64,000 nt of DNA from Lachnospiraceae bacterium (GCA_022483465.1 JAKVNF010000001.1:868001-932000); one strand, 5' to 3'. Positions 34,054 through 42,918 are shown, counted from the stretch's first letter. Translations and numbers: made by a program. Notes: generated by a model not told the origin, from the sequence alone.

Positions 34054-34080
34054 CAAAATAATAATTTCAGTTTAGATACG

Positions 34081-34347
34081 CAGTTCTTAGACATTCTTGA
34101 TACAGTTCTCTACATCATCTACGCCCTCTTCGGGCTCGGCGGACTGGGACTCACGATCATTATGGTCGTGATTTCCATCCGGAATACAAAGCGCGACGAT
34201 GCGTTTGAGAAGGAACTGCACGACCAGAAGATGAAAAACGAGGCAGCCGCTGCAGAGCGTGACAAGGAATTCGCAGCGGAAAAACAGCAGTGGGACAAGG
34301 AATACCATGAAAGACGCATGGCTGCTCTCGAAGATCTGAAGCACTGA
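34081..34347 (+). pseudogene. 5'-truncated gene: membrane helix plus coiled coil
   Basis: An open frame from 34051 has no start codon but encodes DILDTVLYIIYALFGLGGLG LTIIMVVISIR followed by a charged coiled coil (KMKNEAAAAERDKEFAAEKQ) and ends at TGA 34347. Codon use is phage-like again. The missing 5' end coincides with the edge of the imported segment, so the import or a deletion removed the start. A terminator follows. The original role is unknown. Confidence 0.55.
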
Positions 34348-34373
34348 CAACTGAATAACGGCAACATATAACG

Positions 34374-34411
34374 GCGGCGGGAGGCAGAATTCCCGCCGCT
34401 TATTTTTTTTT
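34374..34411 (+). terminator. Intrinsic terminator
   Basis: GCGGCGGGA pairs with TCCCGCCGC over eight bases, followed by TTATTTTTTTTT. The T-run directly borders the left end of the IS91-like element. Confidence 0.85.
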
Positions 34412-34722
34412 GAACCAAATCGCGCGAGCGCGATGCTCCATCAAAGTTATCCCTAAAGCTCACAGCTTTCTCTGTTGGGGATACCATGACAAACTTCAGC
34501 ATAGACAAAAGAGGAAGAAATGATCTTGTCATCTCTTCCTCTTTTCTGTATTCTACAAAAAAAATAACCCACAGATGACCTTGATTGGCGTCGAGCGTTC
34601 ATCCATGGGGCTCTCATAAGCAAGGTGAGTTTATCAAGTCCCTTGCAAATCTGCAAGCCCCATCTTTGTCGGCCGGCCAATCATGAGTTTCATCCCCATA
34701 CCATCATTGCCGGAACGATTTC

Positions 34723-35643
34723 ATGAGATACCTTGATTCCCCGAAATTCAAAACCGAACTGTCCAGGCTGGAAGTATTTCTGTCCCTGATCGACTACCGC
34801 GAGTCTACCATTCAGGGCTATCTGCAGACCGTCTTCGAGTGCTGTGAATGGCTTGAGAGAACCTATCATGTTTCCCTCGATGATGCTGATCTTGAACAGC
34901 TTCAGAGTTTTCTCGTTTATCTCCATAAGCCCATAAGCAAAGGCGGGAGAGAGCTCAAGCCCAGATCTGTCAACGTCTACAACGTCAGCATCCGGCGTTA
35001 TCATGCTTCCGTTGCGCATGCTCCCATCCCTCTGGAAAACCTTCCGCTGATGAAGGTGGATCATACCCTCCCGAAGGTACCGACGCGTCAGGAAGTGCAG
35101 AAGCTGATTATGGGGACGAAAGATCCGAGAAACCGCCTGATTCTCGCCCTCGGCTTTGGCTGTGCGCTCCGTCTGAATGAAGTCCTGTCTCTGCGCTTCG
35201 GTGATATCTCCATCAAAAGAATGCAGATCACAATTCGTGCGGAAGTCAGCAAGAACCGAAATGAAGGGAAGGTCGAACTTCCAAAAGATCTCGCGCGGAT
35301 GCTCTACTTCTACTTCAAAAGATTCCGTCGGGATGCCGGAGAGGGGGACTACCTTTTTCCCGGCAGAGATGCCGCACATCATCTGTCTGACGGAGCAGTG
35401 CAGCGCTTCTTTCAGAAGCGCCTGAAAGAACTCGGATGGGAAAACCGCGGATATCATTTCCATTCCCTCCGACACGCCCATGCGCTTTTCTACTATCAGG
35501 GCGGCGCTGATCTCTTTCAGGTACAGGTCAGACTTCGGCACCGCTCCATTGCTTCCACGATGATCTACGTACAGCTGGATGGTCAGCTTCAGGAGAGAAA
35601 AAACGTTGCAAACCCCTTCGACGGAAACGGCTTCGCGCTCTGA
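34723..35643 (+). CDS. Tyrosine recombinase of the IS91-like element
   Basis: A 306-residue tyrosine recombinase: N-terminal SAM-like core-binding domain (ESTIQGYLQTVFECCEWLER) and catalytic domain with R in GCALRLNEVLSLR, H-x2-R in FHSLRHAHALFYY, H/R in RLRHRSIASTMIYVQLD where Y is the nucleophile. Such genes accompany IS91/IS801-type transposases in Firmicutes and may resolve intermediates. It is not the prophage integrase. Overlaps the transposase by 65 bases. Confidence 0.85.
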   Translation: MRYLDSPKFKTELSRLEVFLSLIDYRESTIQGYLQTVFECCEWLERTYHVSLDDADLEQLQSFLVYLHKPISKGGRELKPRSVNVYNVSIRRYHASVAHAPIPLENLPLMKVDHTLPKVPTRQEVQKLIMGTKDPRNRLILALGFGCALRLNEVLSLRFGDISIKRMQITIRAEVSKNRNEGKVELPKDLARMLYFYFKRFRRDAGEGDYLFPGRDAAHHLSDGAVQRFFQKRLKELGWENRGYHFHSLRHAHALFYYQGGADLFQVQVRLRHRSIASTMIYVQLDGQLQERKNVANPFDGNGFAL

Positions 35644-37063
35644 AAAAACAAAAAAGATGGTACCCTCGAGCCGGCCAGGCAGAACCTTCCGCCTTCCTGA
35701 CAGTCAGACTGCGATCAGAGTTCGCAGATGCATTACCGGCTTCAGACAGGAAAAAGAGCCTTCAAGATATCGAATCCGCCAGATCTTCCGGAGATTTCTC
35801 CCAGACTATCTGGCAAAGCACGGAAAGGAAATGCCGCCCGAAAAGGTGAAGATTCTCCGTCTCATGGCACAATGCGGCACGGGAGATCTGGGTTATATTG
35901 TCTCCATCTGCCCTGACTGCGGAGAAATTTCGTTTACACCGAGATCCTGCGGCAACTCGAACTGCCCCTGCTGTGGCTTTTTTCGCCGTGAAAAGTGGAT
36001 CGCTGAGCGCAGGTCCGAAGTCATTCACGGGATGTCCTACCATCATCTTGTGTTCACGGTTCCCCACGATCTGAATGAGTTGATCTACAACAATCAGAAG
36101 GCTCTGCTGGATCTTCTGTTTCATTCCGCGCAGGATGCCCTTCTGGAGCTCTGCCTTGAAAGGCACAACATTAAGCCCGGAATCATCATGGTGCTCCACA
36201 CTTTTGGGAGCAGTATGACGCTCCACTACCACCTGCACGTGCTGATCTCCGCAGGCGGACTGACACCGGATGACGCCTCCTTTAAGAAGATCAGGGGCTT
36301 CTTCCTCCCTGTCCAGAAGATATCCGGACGATACCGGAAGCACTTCATGAGAGGACTCAAGCGGCTCTACAGAAAGGGAAAACTATCCTTCAATGGCTCT
36401 GCCGCACCTTATGAGAGTGAGGAGTCATTCCAGAATTTATGCGACGAGTGCTACAAGTGCCTTTGGAATGTCAACCTCAAGAGGTATGGCTCTTATTCTG
36501 AAGAAGACAGAGAACGGGATCCGTCACTTCCGGATGTGGAGGATGTCATAGGTTATTTTGGGCGGTACGCCGACAGAACGGCAATCACATCCTCCCGGAT
36601 CAGGGACGTCTCGGACAGCGGTATCACGTTTGAGTACAAGGACTATCATACCGATGGCTCGTATGACAAGAAGGACATGGTACTCACGCCGGAAGAATTC
36701 ATCCGACGGTTTTCACTTCACATCCTTCCGAAGGGAGTACGCAAGATCCGGATGGCAGGGTATCTTGCCGGGAATGTCCGTAAAAAGAAGCTTGCAAGGA
36801 TCCACGAAATTCTGGGTGATGAATATGTACCGAGTCTGATTCGCGGAATGAAAAGCTGTGAGGTCATGAAGGCCCTTTTTGATAAGGATCCGGCCCGCTG
36901 CTCCAACTGTGGGGCACAGATGCATGCCTTTCTCTTCAGCATGGATAAGACAGCGATCTATCTCAGAGCAATGGGGAAGGTTGAAGGAAGCAGCTATATC
37001 GAAATACCCCGGTATTGCCGGGGACCGGATGGAATGTTGGATGTCTCCCATCCGCGCTTTTAA
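35579..37063 (+). CDS. IS91-family HUH (Y2) transposase
   Basis: Up to 494 residues. An N-terminal zinc-binding domain (CPDCGEISFTPRSCGNSNCPCCG) is followed by the HUH motif (LHYHLHVLISAGG) and the tyrosine pair Y-x3-Y in VIGYFGRYADRTAITSSRI. It moves the element by rolling-circle replication. The exact start is uncertain: ATG 35579 lies in the recombinase and no clear ribosome site is seen, so coupling or an internal start is possible. Confidence 0.85.
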   Translation: MVSFRREKTLQTPSTETASRSEKTKKMVPSSRPGRTFRLPDSQTAIRVRRCITGFRQEKEPSRYRIRQIFRRFLPDYLAKHGKEMPPEKVKILRLMAQCGTGDLGYIVSICPDCGEISFTPRSCGNSNCPCCGFFRREKWIAERRSEVIHGMSYHHLVFTVPHDLNELIYNNQKALLDLLFHSAQDALLELCLERHNIKPGIIMVLHTFGSSMTLHYHLHVLISAGGLTPDDASFKKIRGFFLPVQKISGRYRKHFMRGLKRLYRKGKLSFNGSAAPYESEESFQNLCDECYKCLWNVNLKRYGSYSEEDRERDPSLPDVEDVIGYFGRYADRTAITSSRIRDVSDSGITFEYKDYHTDGSYDKKDMVLTPEEFIRRFSLHILPKGVRKIRMAGYLAGNVRKKKLARIHEILGDEYVPSLIRGMKSCEVMKALFDKDPARCSNCGAQMHAFLFSMDKTAIYLRAMGKVEGSSYIEIPRYCRGPDGMLDVSHPRF

Positions 37064-37254
37064 TAAAGATTCTTTTCAGGTCATCTGCCCGGATGGCCTA
37101 TTTCTCATGTCACAACGTCTGTAAATCCCACCCGGTCAACGGTTCAGAAGAAGAAAGATGGGTTTCTGAGCCAGGGTATTCAAGCCAAGTCGGATGCTAA
37201 AAATTCCTAACTATTCCCATAGTCTACGCTGAGAGCGATTCGGTTCAAAACAAA

Positions 37255-37293
37255 GGATAGTTGCCGGCCCCCTACGGGAACCGGCAACTATCC
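37255..37293. terminator. Perfect 13-bp hairpin before DNA polymerase
   Basis: GGATAGTTGCCGG pairs perfectly with CCGGCAACTATCC over 13 bases. There is no clear T-run. It lies just outside the IS91-like right end and 24 bases before the polymerase ATG. Could be a leader structure or processing site. Confidence 0.45.
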
Positions 37294-37316
37294 TTCACAA
37301 TTTATGGAGACACATT

Positions 37317-39299
37317 ATGAAATCACTTAGTATCGATCTCGAAACATTCTCAGACGTCGATCTGAACAAGTCTGGTGTGTACCGGTACACGGAAAGTCCG
37401 GCCTTTGAGATTCTTCTCTTCGGATTTGCCAGAGATGATGATCCGGTAACCGTCCTGGATCTGACTGCCGGCGATACCGTTCCTGAAGATGTTCTGGATG
37501 CACTGACAGACGAAACAGTGACAAAGTGGGCATTTAATGCAAGTTTTGAACGGATCTGTCTTTCCGCATATCTTAGAAAATATTACCCGGAGTGCTTTGT
37601 CACCTACAGTATTCCGGAAGACAGCGTCCGAAATTACCTCGACCCGGCATCCTGGCGCTGTTCCATGATCTGGTCTGCCTATCTTGGCCTTCCCCTCTCT
37701 CTGAAAGGCGTCGGCGAGGCATTAGATCTCGAAGAACAGAAAATGGCAGAAGGCAAGGAACTCCTCCGCTACTTCTGCACTCCGTGCAAGCCGACAAAGG
37801 CGAACGGCGGCAGAACAAGGAATCTCCCCTCTGACGCACCGGATAAATGGGAGGTCTTTAAGAAATACAACCGCCGCGATGTCGAGGCGGAAATGTCCAT
37901 CAAAAAGCACCTGCGTAACTTCCCTGTCCCGGAATCAGTCTGGGAGGAATACCACATCGATCAGGAGATTAATGACCGAGGCATTCTTGTAGACCTTGAG
38001 ATGGCAGAACAGGCCATTGCAATTGACAGCCGGTCAAGAGCCTCTCTTACCGAGAAGCTCAAGAAGCTGACCGGTCTTTCCAATCCGAACTCTGTCGTGC
38101 AGATGAAGGACTGGCTGAGTGCCCACGGCCTTAAGACAGATACCCTTGGCAAGAAGGCTGTGGCATCCCTTCTGGAAACTGCTCCGGATGATCTGAAGGA
38201 AGTGTTAAAGCTCCGTCAGCAAATTGCCAAATCCTCTGTAAAGAAGTATCAGGCCATGCAGAACGCTGCCTGTCGGGACCACAGAGCAAGAGGAATGTTC
38301 CAGTTCTATGGGGCAAACCGCAGTGGACGGTTCTCCGGGCGGCTGATTCAGTTACAGAACCTTCCTCAGAACCACATGCCGGATCTGGCGGAGGCAAGAG
38401 CCCTCGTGAAAAGCGGCGACTATGATTCTCTGGATCTTCTCTATGATTCCGTTCCGAATGTTCTGTCCGAACTGATCCGAACTGCTTTTATTCCCCGTCC
38501 CGGTATGAAATTCATTGTCAGTGACTTCTCTTCCATCGAGGCAAGAGTCCTGGCTTATCTGTCCGGTGAACAGCATACGATAGACTCCTTTGCCAAAGGC
38601 GAAGATATCTACTGTGCAACTGCATCAGCCATGTTCCACAAACCTGTGGTCAAGCATGGCATCAACGGTGAGCTCCGCCAGAAAGGTAAGATTGCGACGC
38701 TGGCCTGCGGTTATGGCGGTTCCGTGGGCGCTCTGAAGGCGATGGGTGCCCTTGATATGGGACTCAAGGAAGAAGATCTCCAGCCCATCGTGGACGCTTG
38801 GCGTGCCGCAAACCCGAATATCACGCAGTTTTGGTGGGACGTCGACCGTGCCGTGAAGGAAGTTATCCGGACAAAGGGAACCAGGGAAGTCAGGGGAATC
38901 CGGTTCTTCTACAAAAGCCAGATGCTCTTTATCCATCTTCCTTCCGGCAGAGATCTGGCCTACGTGAAGCCGATGATCCAGCCGAATCAGTATGGCGGCG
39001 AATCCATCACATACATGGGCATCGGATCCACGAAGAAGTGGGAACGCATTGAATCATACGGTCCGAAGATCGTGGAGAACATTACCCAGGCGATCAGCCG
39101 CGACATTCTCTGCTACGCCATGCGGACGCTCTCCCACTGCTTTATCTGCGCTCATGTACACGATGAGCTGATCATCGAATGCGGCATGGACGTATCCGTC
39201 GACGCGGTCTGCAAGCAGATGGGAAGAACCCCTCCGTGGGCACCCGGACTTCTGCTCCGTGCGGACGGCTACGAATGCGAATTTTATAAGAAAGACTGA
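37317..39299 (+). CDS. Phage DNA polymerase, family A with 3'-5' exonuclease
   Basis: A 660-residue polymerase. The exonuclease domain opens with SIDLETFSDVDL (D-x-E) and continues to WAFNASFERICLS. Polymerase motif A is VSDFSSIEARVLAYLSGE near residue 400, motif B region RQKGKIATLACGYGGSVGAL, and motif C HVHDELIIECG near 613. It replicates phage DNA with DUF2815 and VapE. TATGGAGACAC gives the ribosome site. Shorter than Pol I because the 5' nuclease is absent, usual for this phage group. Confidence 0.92.
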   Translation: MKSLSIDLETFSDVDLNKSGVYRYTESPAFEILLFGFARDDDPVTVLDLTAGDTVPEDVLDALTDETVTKWAFNASFERICLSAYLRKYYPECFVTYSIPEDSVRNYLDPASWRCSMIWSAYLGLPLSLKGVGEALDLEEQKMAEGKELLRYFCTPCKPTKANGGRTRNLPSDAPDKWEVFKKYNRRDVEAEMSIKKHLRNFPVPESVWEEYHIDQEINDRGILVDLEMAEQAIAIDSRSRASLTEKLKKLTGLSNPNSVVQMKDWLSAHGLKTDTLGKKAVASLLETAPDDLKEVLKLRQQIAKSSVKKYQAMQNAACRDHRARGMFQFYGANRSGRFSGRLIQLQNLPQNHMPDLAEARALVKSGDYDSLDLLYDSVPNVLSELIRTAFIPRPGMKFIVSDFSSIEARVLAYLSGEQHTIDSFAKGEDIYCATASAMFHKPVVKHGINGELRQKGKIATLACGYGGSVGALKAMGALDMGLKEEDLQPIVDAWRAANPNITQFWWDVDRAVKEVIRTKGTREVRGIRFFYKSQMLFIHLPSGRDLAYVKPMIQPNQYGGESITYMGIGSTKKWERIESYGPKIVENITQAISRDILCYAMRTLSHCFICAHVHDELIIECGMDVSVDAVCKQMGRTPPWAPGLLLRADGYECEFYKKD

Positions 39300-39309
39300 C
39301 GTTTCTGAT

Positions 39310-39358
39310 GGGCAGACGCACTTTTTAATCCGAAGGGGTGCGTTCTGCCCGTCTTTTT
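39310..39358 (+). terminator. Terminator after DNA polymerase
   Basis: GGGCAGACGCAC pairs with GTGCGTTCTGCCC with one bulge, followed by GTCTTTTT. The right arm is part of leader motif copy 3. Confidence 0.75.
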
Positions 39359-39380
39359 GAGGACGGAAGACATGAAGGAG
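39334..39380 (+). repeat. Copy 3 of the leader motif
   Basis: AGGGGTGCGTTCTGCCC then TCTTTTTGAGGACGGAAGAC and ATGAAGGAG. It matches copy 2 (29125-29172) over almost its whole length although the genes that follow are unrelated. Confidence 0.65.
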
Positions 39381-39390
39381 GTGCTCATCC

Positions 39391-39807
39391 ATGACCGATG
39401 AACAGAAAACCCGTATCTTCCGTATGAGAGAACAGGGAATGAGCTATGACGCGATTGCCGAGTCCCTCTCCCTTTCCAAGAATACCGTCAAGTCTTACTG
39501 CCGCCGGAACAACCTTTCCGGACGCAGGAAACAGGAGTCTGATGATGCAAAGCCTGCGGAATTCTGTCCGAACTGCGGAAAGCCCGTCCGGCAGATTCCG
39601 GGAAGAAAACATATCCGGTTCTGCAGCAGTGCCTGCCGTCAGGAATGGTGGAACAGCCATCTGGACCAGGTGAACCGGAAGGCTGTCTACGAATACACAT
39701 GTGCCTACTGTGGTCGACACTTCACCGCCTATGGCAACTCACACCGGAAATACTGCTCCCATGCCTGCTATATCGCAGATCGGTTTGGAGGTGATCCACA
39801 TGAGTAA
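39391..39807 (+). CDS. HTH and zinc-ribbon phage regulator
   Basis: A 138-residue protein. Residues 1-45 form a sigma region 4/Hin-like helix-turn-helix (EQGMSYDAIAESLSLSKNTVKSYCRRNNL). The rest holds two cysteine modules (CPNCGKPVRQ...RFCSSAC and CAYCGRHFTA...KYCSHACY), likely zinc ribbons. It probably binds DNA and regulates early phage genes or the recombinases. GAAGGAGGTG precedes the ATG. Confidence 0.75.
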   Translation: MTDEQKTRIFRMREQGMSYDAIAESLSLSKNTVKSYCRRNNLSGRRKQESDDAKPAEFCPNCGKPVRQIPGRKHIRFCSSACRQEWWNSHLDQVNRKAVYEYTCAYCGRHFTAYGNSHRKYCSHACYIADRFGGDPHE

Positions 39808-39970
39808 AAAGGATTTTGAACGTGAAACCGACTACATGCTCTCCATCCAGATCGCCAAAAATCTCCTTGAGAAAGGACTTCTCACCGAGGAAGAATACGC
39901 AGTAATTGATACAAAATTGATTGAGAAATACCAGCCGAAATTCGGCACATTATTCTCGGAAACAACTTGA
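39800..39970 (+). CDS. Small phage protein, SHOCT-like
   Basis: A 56-residue protein (MSKKDFERETDYMLSIQIAK, NLLEKGLLTEEEYAVIDTKL). The LL-x-x-G-LLTEEEY pattern resembles SHOCT-type or conjugative-element accessory peptides that precede serine recombinases. ATG at 39800 follows GGAGGTG; overlaps the HTH gene by eight bases. Function unknown. Confidence 0.65.
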   Translation: MSKKDFERETDYMLSIQIAKNLLEKGLLTEEEYAVIDTKLIEKYQPKFGTLFSETT

Positions 39971-39995
39971 TGTGTGTGGCCTTCAGAGTGATCTA
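39967..39995 (+). promoter_or_regulatory. Promoter-like element D before recombinase 1
   Basis: TTGATG, 17 bases ending AGAGT, GATCTATAGAC. Fourth copy of the family at 9266, 10483 and 11388. It overlaps the stop of the SHOCT-like gene and lies 24 bases before the recombinase start. Confidence 0.5.
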
Positions 39996-40019
39996 TAGAC
40001 ACGGAAAGGAGCTGATTTT

Positions 40020-41762
40020 ATGGGAAAAATCACGAAGATTGAGCCAACTGTAAAGGCTCTTCCGAAAAGGAAAAAAGTCGCAGCTTACGCCCGTGTATCG
40101 ATGGAAACCGAGCGACTGCACCATTCGCTTTCTGCCCAGGTAAGCTACTACTCCGATTTGATTCAAAAGAATCCCGAATGGGAGTACGCCGGTGTGTATG
40201 CCGACGAAGGCATCTCCGGCACATCCACATCGAAACGCCCGGAATTCCAGCGCCTGCTTTCCGACTGCGAAGCCGGTAAGATTGACATCGTTCTAACGAA
40301 GTCCATCAGCCGGTTTGCCCGGAACACGGTCGACCTGCTGGAGACCGTCCGGCACTTAAAGGAGCTGGGCATCGAGGTACGATTCGAGAAGGAGCACATC
40401 AATTCCCTTTCCGGCGATGGCGAGGTTATGCTCACGCTTCTGGCTTCCTTCGCTCAAAGCGAATCGGAAAGCATCTCGACCAACGTGAAATGGGGCATCC
40501 GGAAGCGGATGCAGGCAGGAATTCCATATGCCAACGGTCACATGAACGTCTACGGCTACCGATGGGAAGGCGATGAGCTGGTTATTGTTCCCGAAGAAGC
40601 GGCAGTCGTAAAAAGGATTTACCAGAACTTCCTTGATGGAAAGTCGAGGCTGGAGACCGAGAAGGAATTCGCCGCTGAAGGAATCACAACCCGCGCCGGT
40701 GCACGATGGGTAGATTCCAACCTGAAGGTTGTGCTTTCGAACGTCACCTACACCGGCAACATGCTCTACCAGAAGGAGTACATCACCGACCCGATTACCA
40801 AAAAGGTAAAGAAGAATCACGGCGAGCTTCCCCAATACTATGTGGAGAATACCCACCCGGCCATCATCGACAAAGAGACCTTCGACTATGTGCAGCGTGA
40901 GATGGCCCGTAGAAAAGAACTCGGGTGCTTCGCAAACAAAGCCCTGACGCTCAACTGCTTCTCAACGAAGATCAAGTGCGGCTGCTGCGGCAGAAGTTTT
41001 GTCCGGTCAAAGAAGAAAAACAAGGCAAAGCACAGCAACCTCGGCGAATACGATGTCTTCTGGCTCTGCACAAGCCACAAGAAGAAAAAGCATCCCGGAC
41101 AGGTTGCCTGCACCAGCGGCGTTATCCGGGAGTCGGTTCTCAAGGAAGAAATCGCTAAGGTTCTCAGCCTTCCCGATTTTGACGAAGATGCCTTTACCGC
41201 AAGGGTAAAGCAGATCACCATCCCGGAAACCGGAACGCTCATCTTCGAGTTTATCGACGGCACCACGCTGGAGCACCATTGGCACCGCAACTTCAAAAAG
41301 GATGCCTGGACCAAAGAACTGCGGGAACAGGCATCGGCGTATCGACGGACGCACCCAGCAAACAAGAAGGGAAAGACCTGCTTCACCGCCAAAATCCGCT
41401 GCGAGAAATGCGGCGGCAATTACCGCAGGCAGGCGGTGACGATGGCGGATGGCCATCAGAACAGCTACTGGCACTGCTGCAGCGGCAAGAGCCTTCGGGA
41501 TGATCATCTAAAAGAGCTTACTGCTGAGGTGCTTGGGCTTGAATCTTTCGACGAAGAAGTTTTTCTGAAGCAGATCGACTACATTTCCGTCCGAGACGTC
41601 ACGCATCTCACCTTTCATTTCTACGACGGCCATACTGAAGGACGAGAATACGAATTTCGTAAAGAAGGTGTCAAATGGACCGATGACCGGCGTGTAAAGC
41701 AGACGCAGGCCATCCGTGAAAGCTTCACTCCGGAGCGAAGACAGAAAATGAGTAGGCGTTAG
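40020..41762 (+). CDS. Large serine recombinase 1, C-terminus altered by IS
   Basis: A 580-residue large serine recombinase. The resolvase domain shows KVAAYARVSMETE (nucleophile S27), YADEGISGTSTSKRPEFQ, VLTKSISRFARNTVDLL. A recombinase domain and two zinc-ribbon parts follow (IKCGCCGRSF; IRCEKCGGNY). It integrates or excises the prophage, probably with recombinase 2. The last codons and TAG come from the IS1595 element; without it the frame would read KKMKKIRSEKYWNSKRK and stop at 43029, inside the next gene. Function may survive because only the tail is changed. Confidence 0.85.
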   Translation: MGKITKIEPTVKALPKRKKVAAYARVSMETERLHHSLSAQVSYYSDLIQKNPEWEYAGVYADEGISGTSTSKRPEFQRLLSDCEAGKIDIVLTKSISRFARNTVDLLETVRHLKELGIEVRFEKEHINSLSGDGEVMLTLLASFAQSESESISTNVKWGIRKRMQAGIPYANGHMNVYGYRWEGDELVIVPEEAAVVKRIYQNFLDGKSRLETEKEFAAEGITTRAGARWVDSNLKVVLSNVTYTGNMLYQKEYITDPITKKVKKNHGELPQYYVENTHPAIIDKETFDYVQREMARRKELGCFANKALTLNCFSTKIKCGCCGRSFVRSKKKNKAKHSNLGEYDVFWLCTSHKKKKHPGQVACTSGVIRESVLKEEIAKVLSLPDFDEDAFTARVKQITIPETGTLIFEFIDGTTLEHHWHRNFKKDAWTKELREQASAYRRTHPANKKGKTCFTAKIRCEKCGGNYRRQAVTMADGHQNSYWHCCSGKSLRDDHLKELTAEVLGLESFDEEVFLKQIDYISVRDVTHLTFHFYDGHTEGREYEFRKEGVKWTDDRRVKQTQAIRESFTPERRQKMSRR

Positions 41763-41860
41763 TAAGAAAACGGGTTGATAAGCTCCAAAGCATTTTAGCA
41801 GAAGTATAAAATATGCCGTTTTGTACATTCTGCTGTACAACGGCCTTCTCTAACTTGAAC

Positions 41861-41890
41861 TACAATAGTCTTGCCAGGAGGGCAAGACTA
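41861..41890 (+). promoter_or_regulatory. Hairpin covering the IS1595 transposase start
   Basis: TAGTCTTGCC (41866-41875) pairs perfectly with GGCAAGACTA (41881-41890), with the AGGAG ribosome site in the loop and the A of the ATG in the stem. A TACAAT at 41861-41866 would start transcripts inside the left arm, so only read-through transcripts form the full hairpin. Confidence 0.6.
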
Positions 41891-42918
41891 TGAGCTGCAT
41901 TGAGCGCATACTGACCGAAGCCAGAGATCTTTCCAGGGACGACCTGATTCTTCTTGTTAACAAGCTCATGGAGGGCTTCTCCCATGAGAGTGCAACCTCT
42001 TCTCCGAAGAAGATGATTGCTCCCCGTTTGGATTGTCCGATCTGCCATTCCAATGCTCATGTTGTTAGGAATGGACACAAACATGGAAAACAGGCATACA
42101 TCTGCAGGCAATGTGGAACGTCATTTGTTACAACGAGCAACACTTTGCTCTCAGGCTCACACTTTGGTACTGAGATCTGGACCAAGGTTCTGGAAGAGAC
42201 GCTCAGGGGGACCTCTCTGGATAAGACGGTCAAGTCACTTGCCAGCCATGGATGCAAGATCAGCCATAGCAGTCTGTTCTTCATGCGGCATAAGATCATG
42301 CTTGCTCTCGAGGACATGCAGGTGGAGCAGCCAGCCACGGTGGAAGATGTCGTGGAAGCGGATGAAACCTACGTTCCGGAGTCCAAAAAAGGTACGAAAT
42401 TTGGCCCTGATGCCAGTCGAAAGCCCCGCAAGCGTGGCACTCCCGCATCCAAACGCGGCCTTTCAGACGAGCAGATCTGTATCTGCACCGCAGTACAGCG
42501 CAAGACTGGCGATCTGATCGTGAAATCCGAGAACCGGGCAAGGCCTTCCAGTGCGGATGTTGTTGATATCTATACTGGTCATGTCCAGAAGGGAACACTT
42601 TTCCTGACGGACGGCATGAATGTGTATCCAAGACTGGGCAAGATCCTGGGAATCACGGTCATGAATGTGAAGAAGGAGTCGGCAAGTTTCTTCAATCTGA
42701 ACACTGTGAACAACCTTCACTCCTTTATCAAGCACCGCTATATCGAATATCGCGGCGTGGCTACCAAGTATTTGAACCGTTACAACCTCGTATTCCGGGC
42801 AGCGTACAGGCAGAGGACCACGATTGGGGAACTTGCGGACGCTCTCTTTGCATCCAGGAATCCCAAGAAGGTACACCATTATGGAGATGTTAAGGAGCTC
42901 AATCTGCTTGCAATTTGA
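41890..42918 (+). CDS. IS1595-family transposase (ISXO2-like)
   Basis: A 342-residue transposase: zinc ribbon CPICHSNAHVVRNGHKHGKQ...CRQCGTSF near residues 50-80, a helical segment, then the ISXO2-like DDE-type domain with VVEADETYVPESKKG, FLTDGMNVYP and NNLHSFIKHRYIEYRGV where the third residue of the triad or its histidine/asparagine variant is expected. It mobilises the surrounding element. Confidence 0.9.
   Translation: MSCIERILTEARDLSRDDLILLVNKLMEGFSHESATSSPKKMIAPRLDCPICHSNAHVVRNGHKHGKQAYICRQCGTSFVTTSNTLLSGSHFGTEIWTKVLEETLRGTSLDKTVKSLASHGCKISHSSLFFMRHKIMLALEDMQVEQPATVEDVVEADETYVPESKKGTKFGPDASRKPRKRGTPASKRGLSDEQICICTAVQRKTGDLIVKSENRARPSSADVVDIYTGHVQKGTLFLTDGMNVYPRLGKILGITVMNVKKESASFFNLNTVNNLHSFIKHRYIEYRGVATKYLNRYNLVFRAAYRQRTTIGELADALFASRNPKKVHHYGDVKELNLLAI

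Larger units (their letters stand above)
34412..37246 (+). mobile_element. IS91-like element with tyrosine recombinase
   Basis: About 2.8 kb between GAACCAAATCGC (34412-34423) and GCGATTCGGTTC (37235-37246), an inverted terminal pair with one mismatch. GAAC/GTTC at the ends recalls IS91 target and end tetranucleotides. It contains a tyrosine recombinase overlapping a HUH transposase. The first 310 bases (34412-34722) are non-coding and hold palindromes (CGCGCGAGCGCG; AAAGCTCACAGCTTT) that may be the replication end. 37064-37234 is non-coding with no recognised feature. Confidence 0.75.

Noticed and set aside
34723-35643. Prophage integrase
   Set aside because: It lies inside the IS91-like element and overlaps its transposase; the serine recombinases at the prophage end are the better integrases.
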